A DNA stretch of 7,379 nt from Solirubrobacterales bacterium 70-9 (GTDB lineage Bacteria > Actinomycetota > Thermoleophilia > Solirubrobacterales > 70-9), in NCBI GenBank assembly GCA_001898095.1, contig MKSH01000275.1, positions 4,737-12,115 of the forward strand, given 5' to 3'. Below the pieces are notes generated by a model, which was not told the DNA's origin, searched no databases, and was given only the letters and a program-made list of their open reading frames with translations. Shown here in pieces: positions 4,536 to 7,379 of the stretch. Position numbers and translations under genes: made by a program. Numbering within the stretch: the first letter of the stretch is position 1; each line of letters opens with the position of its first letter.

Positions 4536-5554
4536 CTGAGCCCCTTCCGGGTGCCCGCCGCGACTGCCAGGGCCACCTCCAAGGAGGCGAGGCCGTCGGC
4601 GCCGGTGGCGAGAGGGCGGGAGCCGTTGCGGACGGCGCCGACGAAGCGCTCGACCGCGCGGGCGTAGAGCGAGAGGATCTGGTCGACCTCCAGCCGGCGC
4701 TCGCCGTCGGCGTCGCGGAGGGTGACGGTCGCGATCGACTCGACGTTCAGCGCTTCCCGGCAGAAAAGGGAGCCCTGGGTGCCGTGGACCTCGATGCCGG
4801 TGCCGGCGAAGGGGACCGTGAAGGCATCGTGGAAGGAGACCAGCTGGCCGCCGCGCATGCGCACCGCGGTCATCGCCGAGTCGGCGACGCCGGGGGCGGC
4901 GAGGCCTTGGTTGGCCTCGATCGCCACCGTCTCCTCGACCTCGTCATCGAGGAGGAAGCGGATCGTGTCGACGTCGTGGACGGTGAGGTCGAGGACGACG
5001 CCGGCACCGGCGTCAGGGCGCTGGAGTCGCCAGGTGCGGAGCTCCTCGGGCAGGCTGGTGGCGTGGAAGACACGGGCGGCGACCACCTCGCCGATCGCCC
5101 CCGAGGCGATCGCCTCGCGCATCGCGACGTTTGCCGGGGCGCCGCGGAAGGCGTGGTTGACGGCGAGGACGACGCCGGCCACCTCGCACTCCTCGAGCAT
5201 CCGGCGGGCGTCGGCGAGGCCGGTCGCGATCGGCTTCTCGCAGAGCACGTGCTTGCCGGCGCGGGCGGCGGCGATCGTCTGCTCGGCGTGGAGCTCGTTG
5301 GTGGTGCTGACGTAGACGGCCTCGATCTCGGGGTCGGCGAGGAGGTCGTCCAGCGTGGCGTAGGAGCGCGGCAGCTCGGCGTCGGCGGCGAAGCGCGCGC
5401 CGCGCTCGGGCGAGGAGGAGAAGACGCCGACCGCGCAGCAGCCGGGGACGGATCTGACCGCCGGGATCAGATGGCGCCCGGCCCAGGTGCTGGCGCCGAT
5501 GAAACCCCAGCCGATCACCTGGCCCTCGGCTGAGTCTCGGCGCGCCGCCTCCAT
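4532..5554 (-). CDS. Gfo/Idh/MocA-family NAD(P)-dependent oxidoreductase
   Basis: A 340-residue dehydrogenase of the glucose-fructose oxidoreductase / inositol dehydrogenase family. The N-terminal Rossmann fold shows GWGFIG (15-20). It is followed by AVYVSTTNELHAEQ (79-92), the EKP motif in CEKPIA (105-110) with K107 the usual catalytic lysine, NHAFRG (133-138), and GVVLDLTVHDVD (185-196) with D189 and H193 as substrate-site residues. These enzymes oxidise or reduce sugar, inositol or related hydroxyl groups with NAD(P). The substrate is not identifiable. ATG 5554 begins 9 bp after the upstream LLM gene stop. GTG 5518 (starting at residue 13, just before the first strand and after a GAGGG) is a plausible shorter start. 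It is translationally coupled to the cupin through TTGA. Confidence 0.93.
   Translation of the reverse strand: MEAARRDSAEGQVIGWGFIGASTWAGRHLIPAVRSVPGCCAVGVFSSSPERGARFAADAELPRSYATLDDLLADPEIEAVYVSTTNELHAEQTIAAARAGKHVLCEKPIATGLADARRMLEECEVAGVVLAVNHAFRGAPANVAMREAIASGAIGEVVAARVFHATSLPEELRTWRLQRPDAGAGVVLDLTVHDVDTIRFLLDDEVEETVAIEANQGLAAPGVADSAMTAVRMRGGQLVSFHDAFTVPFAGTGIEVHGTQGSLFCREALNVESIATVTLRDADGERRLEVDQILSLYARAVERFVGAVRNGSRPLATGADGLASLEVALAVAAGTRKGLS
4541..4548 (-). promoter_or_regulatory. Ribosome-binding site of the cupin gene inside the dehydrogenase 3' end
   Basis: On the minus strand GGAAGGGG lies 5 nt before TTG 4535. It supports the rare TTG start and re-initiation after the dehydrogenase stop. 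Confidence 0.6.
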
Positions 5555-5563
5555 CGCCCGAAC

Positions 5564-6520
5564 CTACGCCTCGGCGAAGACGGGCAGGACGCCGGCGGCG
5601 AGGCGCTCGATCTGCGCCCCGAGGTCCTCCCCCGCCGGGACCAGGACGAGGCTGGTCGCGCCCGCGTCGGCGAAGCGCTCGATCGCGGCGACGCAGGCGG
5701 CCTCGTCGCCGTGGACGGCGACCGCGTCGGCCACCGCGGCGAAGTCGACCGGCCCGGCCGGATCCTCGACCCCGGCCCGGGCGTAGGCGGCCGGGTAGAG
5801 GCCACCCTCGATCCAGCCGCGGAGGCTCGGCTCGAGTGCCGCCCGGGCGGCATCGGCGTCGTCGTCGATCCGCGCCCAGGCGTAGGCCACCCGGTGCGGC
5901 GGCGGCGACCCGTCGGCGCGGCCGGCGCTCGCCTCCCCGATCGCCCAGCGGACGTACTCGGGGCCGCAGCCCTCGTTGAGGAGGAAGCCGTCGCCGACGC
6001 CGCCGGCGAGGCGCAGCCCGCGCGGGCCGATCGTGCCGATCACGATCGGCGGCACCTGGTCGGGAGGGTTGTCGAGGGCGACGGCGTCGAGGTGGACCGC
6101 GTCGCCGTCGACGGTCACCGTCTCGCCGCGGAGCAGCGCCCGCACGGAAGCCACCACCTCCCCCAGGGCGGTCAGTCGCCGCCGCGGCGTGATCCCGATC
6201 TGCGCCATCCAGGCGGGGACGCCGTGGCCGAAGGCGATGCGGATCCGGCCCGGGTGCAGGCGGGCCAGGGTGGCGATCTCCATCGCCGCCAGCGCCGGGT
6301 TGCGCATCAGCGCCGGCAGCAGCCCGATGCCGACCGCGATCCGCTCGGTCGCGGCGAGCGCCGTCGCCGCCATCGTCAGGCCGCCGGAGAGGAAGCAGTC
6401 CTCGACCAGCCACAGCTCGGCAAAACCCTTCGCCTCGGCATCGCCGGCGAAGCCGGGCAGCGACTCGACCGGCGCCAGGGCCGGGAAGACGATGCCGAGG
6501 GAGGGTCGCGCGGCGGTCAT
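5564..6520 (-). CDS. LLM-class flavin/F420-dependent oxidoreductase
   Basis: A 318-residue luciferase-like TIM-barrel oxidoreductase, complete and of normal length. Family segments: FAELWLVEDCF (33-43), ATERIAVGIGLLPALMRNP (57-75), ARLHPGRIRIAFGHGV (86-101), and the late cofactor-loop region IGTIGPRGLRLAGGVGDGF (161-179). In actinobacteria such enzymes usually use F420 and act as dehydrogenases or reductases; some use FMN. The open frame continues upstream to 6946, but that would run through tatA. ATG 6520 is chosen because the family's first strand (SLGIVFPALAP) starts right after it and a promoter ends 10 nt before it. It is first in the operon with the Gfo/Idh dehydrogenase and cupin, which implies a joint oxidation pathway. 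The sequence is clearly different from the LLM fragment at 1-358, so the two are not a recent duplication. Confidence 0.92.
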   Translation of the reverse strand: MTAARPSLGIVFPALAPVESLPGFAGDAEAKGFAELWLVEDCFLSGGLTMAATALAATERIAVGIGLLPALMRNPALAAMEIATLARLHPGRIRIAFGHGVPAWMAQIGITPRRRLTALGEVVASVRALLRGETVTVDGDAVHLDAVALDNPPDQVPPIVIGTIGPRGLRLAGGVGDGFLLNEGCGPEYVRWAIGEASAGRADGSPPPHRVAYAWARIDDDADAARAALEPSLRGWIEGGLYPAAYARAGVEDPAGPVDFAAVADAVAVHGDEAACVAAIERFADAGATSLVLVPAGEDLGAQIERLAAGVLPVFAEA

Positions 6521-6530
6521 TGCCGGAGCG

Positions 6531-6559
6531 AATATCGAGCAGCGGCGGGCACGGTTCAA
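6531..6559 (-). promoter_or_regulatory. Promoter of the LLM / Gfo-Idh / cupin operon
   Basis: On the minus strand TTGAAC (6559-6554), a 17-nt spacer and GATATT (6536-6531) make a good sigma-70-type promoter, with 4/6 matches in each box. The predicted start is about 6524, giving only about 4 nt of leader before ATG 6520. No ribosome-binding site is present, consistent with leaderless translation. Confidence 0.5.
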
Positions 6560-6601
6560 TACACAGGCTGCGCCGAACCGGGGCCGTCCTTGCTCGCCGC
6601 G

Positions 6602-6625
6602 TGCGTTGCACGATGCGTGGCACGG
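6602..6625. repeat. 12-bp tandem repeat in the LLM/tatA intergenic region
   Basis: TGCGTTGCACGA (6602-6613) is followed immediately by TGCGTGGCACGG (6614-6625); 10 of 12 positions match. Each copy has partial internal dyad symmetry (CGTGC/GCACG around GTT; CGTG/CACG around G). It lies 65-88 bp upstream of the tatA start and could be a regulator site; function is unknown. The rest of 6521-6689 shows only the two promoters. Confidence 0.45.
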
Positions 6626-6676
6626 GGCGCGCCGCGTCTGCACAGTCTGGATCTCGGACCCGACTCTACGGCGGGC

Positions 6677-6682
6677 TACGGT
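6677..6682 (+). promoter_or_regulatory. -10 box of tatA
   Basis: TACGGT ends 7 nt before GTG 6690, matching the TAnnnT-then-start pattern seen at other genes here. No good -35 is visible. GGGAG (6683-6687) is too close to GTG 6690 to be a normal ribosome-binding site. Confidence 0.35.
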
Positions 6683-6689
6683 GGGAGCC

Positions 6690-6953
6690 GTGTTGGGAAA
6701 CATCGGACCACTTGAGATCGGGATCGTCCTGGTCATCGCGCTGCTCGTCTTCGGCCCGAAAAAGCTCCCCGAGCTCGGCCACGGTCTCGGCAAGGGAATG
6801 CGGGAGTTCAAAGACGGGGTCACCGGAGACGGCAACGACCGGACCGGCCGGCCGGCCGTCGAGGCCGGCTCCTCCGCCGAAGTCGTCGCTGCCCCCAGCG
6901 TCGACACGGCCTCGAAGCCGTCGCACCCCCCCGTAGTAGACGGCAACGGCTGA
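6690..6953 (+). CDS. tatA: Sec-independent protein translocase subunit TatA/TatE
   Basis: An 87-residue TatA-type protein. The order is the short periplasmic start MLGNIGPLEI (1-10), one transmembrane helix GIVLVIALLVF (11-21), the hinge FGPKKLPELG (21-30), the amphipathic helix with GLGKGMREFK (32-41), and a low-complexity acidic/Pro-Ala tail (about 42-87). TatA oligomers form the conduit by which folded, twin-arginine-signal proteins cross the cytoplasmic membrane with TatC. No tatB or tatC is in the window; in many actinobacteria tatA is encoded apart from tatC. The start is GTG 6690 because it gives the family-typical MxGNIG beginning. GTG 6681 would add three residues, and TTG 6693 would remove one. 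It is followed by a hairpin and then the PucR-type gene. Confidence 0.9.
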   Translation: MLGNIGPLEIGIVLVIALLVFGPKKLPELGHGLGKGMREFKDGVTGDGNDRTGRPAVEAGSSAEVVAAPSVDTASKPSHPPVVDGNG

Positions 6954-6961
6954 GCCGGCCA

Positions 6962-6981
6962 GTCCGCCCAGCTCGGCGGAC
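6962..6981 (+). terminator. Hairpin terminator candidate after tatA
   Basis: GTCCGCC (6962-6968) and GGCGGAC (6975-6981) form a perfect 7-bp stem with a 6-nt loop, starting 9 nt after the tatA stop. No U-tract follows, as is often the case in high-GC actinobacteria. It would separate tatA from the PucR-type gene. Confidence 0.55.
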
Positions 6982-7038
6982 GGCGCCCGCGGCGGCCTCC
7001 GAGCCGTCGATTGCGCCTTGCTCAAAACGTGCAAAACT

Positions 7039-7080
7039 ATGAGCCGGGAAGATTACGGGATGAGCAATGAACGTCAGTGA
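7039..7080 (+). other. Possible 13-codon upstream ORF overlapping the PucR-type start
   Basis: ATG 7039 opens a frame of 13 residues (MSREDYGMSNERQ) that stops at 7078-7080, 14 bp past the PucR-type ATG at 7067 in another frame. No ribosome-binding site is clear. It could be chance or a coupling leader. Just upstream is an AT-rich patch with two CAAAAC copies (7023-7028 and 7032-7037), the likely promoter or operator zone, in which I could not settle a -10/-35 pair. Confidence 0.2.
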
Positions 7081-7379
7081 CCTCCTCGGCCTCGACGTCC
7101 TCCGCGACGCCGGCCTGACTATCCTCGTCGGCGAGGATCACCTCGACCGCAAAGTCGAGTGGGTGCACACCGGCGAGATCGCCGACATCGGCCAGTTCCT
7201 CTCCGGCGGCGAGGCCCTGCTCACCGCCGCCACCGGCATCGGCCACTCGCCCGAGGAGATGACCTCCTACGCGCGCGAGCTGGCCGAGGCGGACGCGTCC
7301 TGCGTGATCGTCGAGCTCGGGCGCAACTTCCGCCGCGTCCCCGAGGAGATGGTCGAGGAGGCCCGCAAGCAGGGCCTGG
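7067..7379 (+). CDS. PucR-family transcriptional regulator, N-terminal domain (partial)
   Basis: Partial gene: 104 codons, then cut by the right edge. The product, starting MNVSDLLGLDVLRDAGLTIL, is the PucR sensory domain. The diagnostic part is VEWVHTGEIADIGQFLSGGE (30-49) followed by ALLTAATGIG, then the helix/strand EMTSYARELAEADASCVIVELGR (64-86). Full-length proteins of this family usually end in a C-terminal helix-turn-helix and often regulate purine, amine or amino-acid catabolism. The DNA-binding part is not visible here. Start: ATG 7067 directly precedes the conserved VSDLL. A weak GGGA lies upstream. It is downstream of tatA and a hairpin, so it is probably transcribed separately. 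Whether it regulates any gene in the window is unknown. Confidence 0.88.
   Translation, partial: MNVSDLLGLDVLRDAGLTILVGEDHLDRKVEWVHTGEIADIGQFLSGGEALLTAATGIGHSPEEMTSYARELAEADASCVIVELGRNFRRVPEEMVEEARKQGL

Noticed and set aside
4523..5533. 336-residue plus-strand open frame
   Set aside because: Antisense shadow of the Gfo/Idh gene with Gly/Ala/Asp/Arg-biased composition.
5013..6623. 536-residue minus-strand open frame
   Set aside because: It is extremely Arg/Pro/Gly-rich and lies out of frame over the LLM and Gfo/Idh genes, both of which have clear family motifs; it is a GC-rich shadow.
6626..6633. GGCGCGCC palindrome in the LLM/tatA intergenic region
   Set aside because: Eight-base GC palindromes are expected by chance at this composition, and nothing else supports a function.
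6521..6946. 142-residue N-terminal extension of the LLM gene
   Set aside because: It would run antisense through tatA and the promoter region, has no family similarity, and the family's first strand begins just after ATG 6520.
1..7379. CRISPR arrays, tRNA/rRNA genes, insertion sequences, phage or toxin-antitoxin genes
   Set aside because: No regularly spaced repeats, cloverleaf-like segments, terminal inverted repeats with a transposase, or matching protein families were seen on either strand.

Overview
The window is about 70% GC and densely packed, with frequent GTG/TTG starts, and it is rich in actinobacterial families: two luciferase-like (LLM) flavin/F420-type oxidoreductases, a soluble P450, a PucR-type regulator and a TatA. 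This suggests a high-GC actinobacterium. A deep-branching lineage such as Thermoleophilia/Solirubrobacterales is my guess, not something the sequence proves. Several genes have a TAnnnT-type -10 box only 6-10 nt before the start codon, which points to widespread leaderless transcription.

Layout, left to right. (1) 1-358, minus: N-terminal 119 residues of an LLM oxidoreductase, cut by the window edge. (2) 425-772, plus: a stand-alone phosphohistidine 'swivelling' domain of the PEP-utilising enzyme family, divergent from gene 1. (3) 744-2315, minus: an acyl-CoA synthetase (AMP-forming) whose 3' end overlaps gene 2. (4) 2369-2824, minus: a SnoaL/NTF2-fold protein, probably co-transcribed with the synthetase. 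(5) 2934-4154, plus: a cytochrome P450, divergent from gene 4. (6) 4176-6520, minus: a tight three-gene operon, in transcription order LLM oxidoreductase, Gfo/Idh/MocA dehydrogenase and cupin. The last two are coupled through a TTGA overlap. (7) 6690-6953, plus: TatA. (8) 7067 to the window end, plus: N-terminal domain of a PucR-family regulator.

The most coherent unit is 744-4154. P450, NTF2-fold protein and acyl-CoA ligase face each other across a near-perfect 18-bp palindrome (2850-2867), and a 9-bp half of it recurs at the SnoaL/ligase junction. I infer a small catabolic regulon, controlled by a repressor encoded outside the window, that oxidises a hydrophobic substrate and activates the acid as a CoA thioester. 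The substrate cannot be read from the sequence. The P450 is unusual in having Leu where the I-helix acid normally sits. The LLM / Gfo-Idh / cupin operon is a second, separate metabolic unit of unknown substrate. It is bounded by a promoter at 6531-6559 and a 16-bp perfect palindrome at 4160-4175 that it shares with the convergent P450 gene.

No RNA genes, insertion sequences, CRISPR arrays or phage genes were seen. The longest non-coding stretch is 6521-6689 (169 bp), which holds two divergent promoters and a short tandem repeat.
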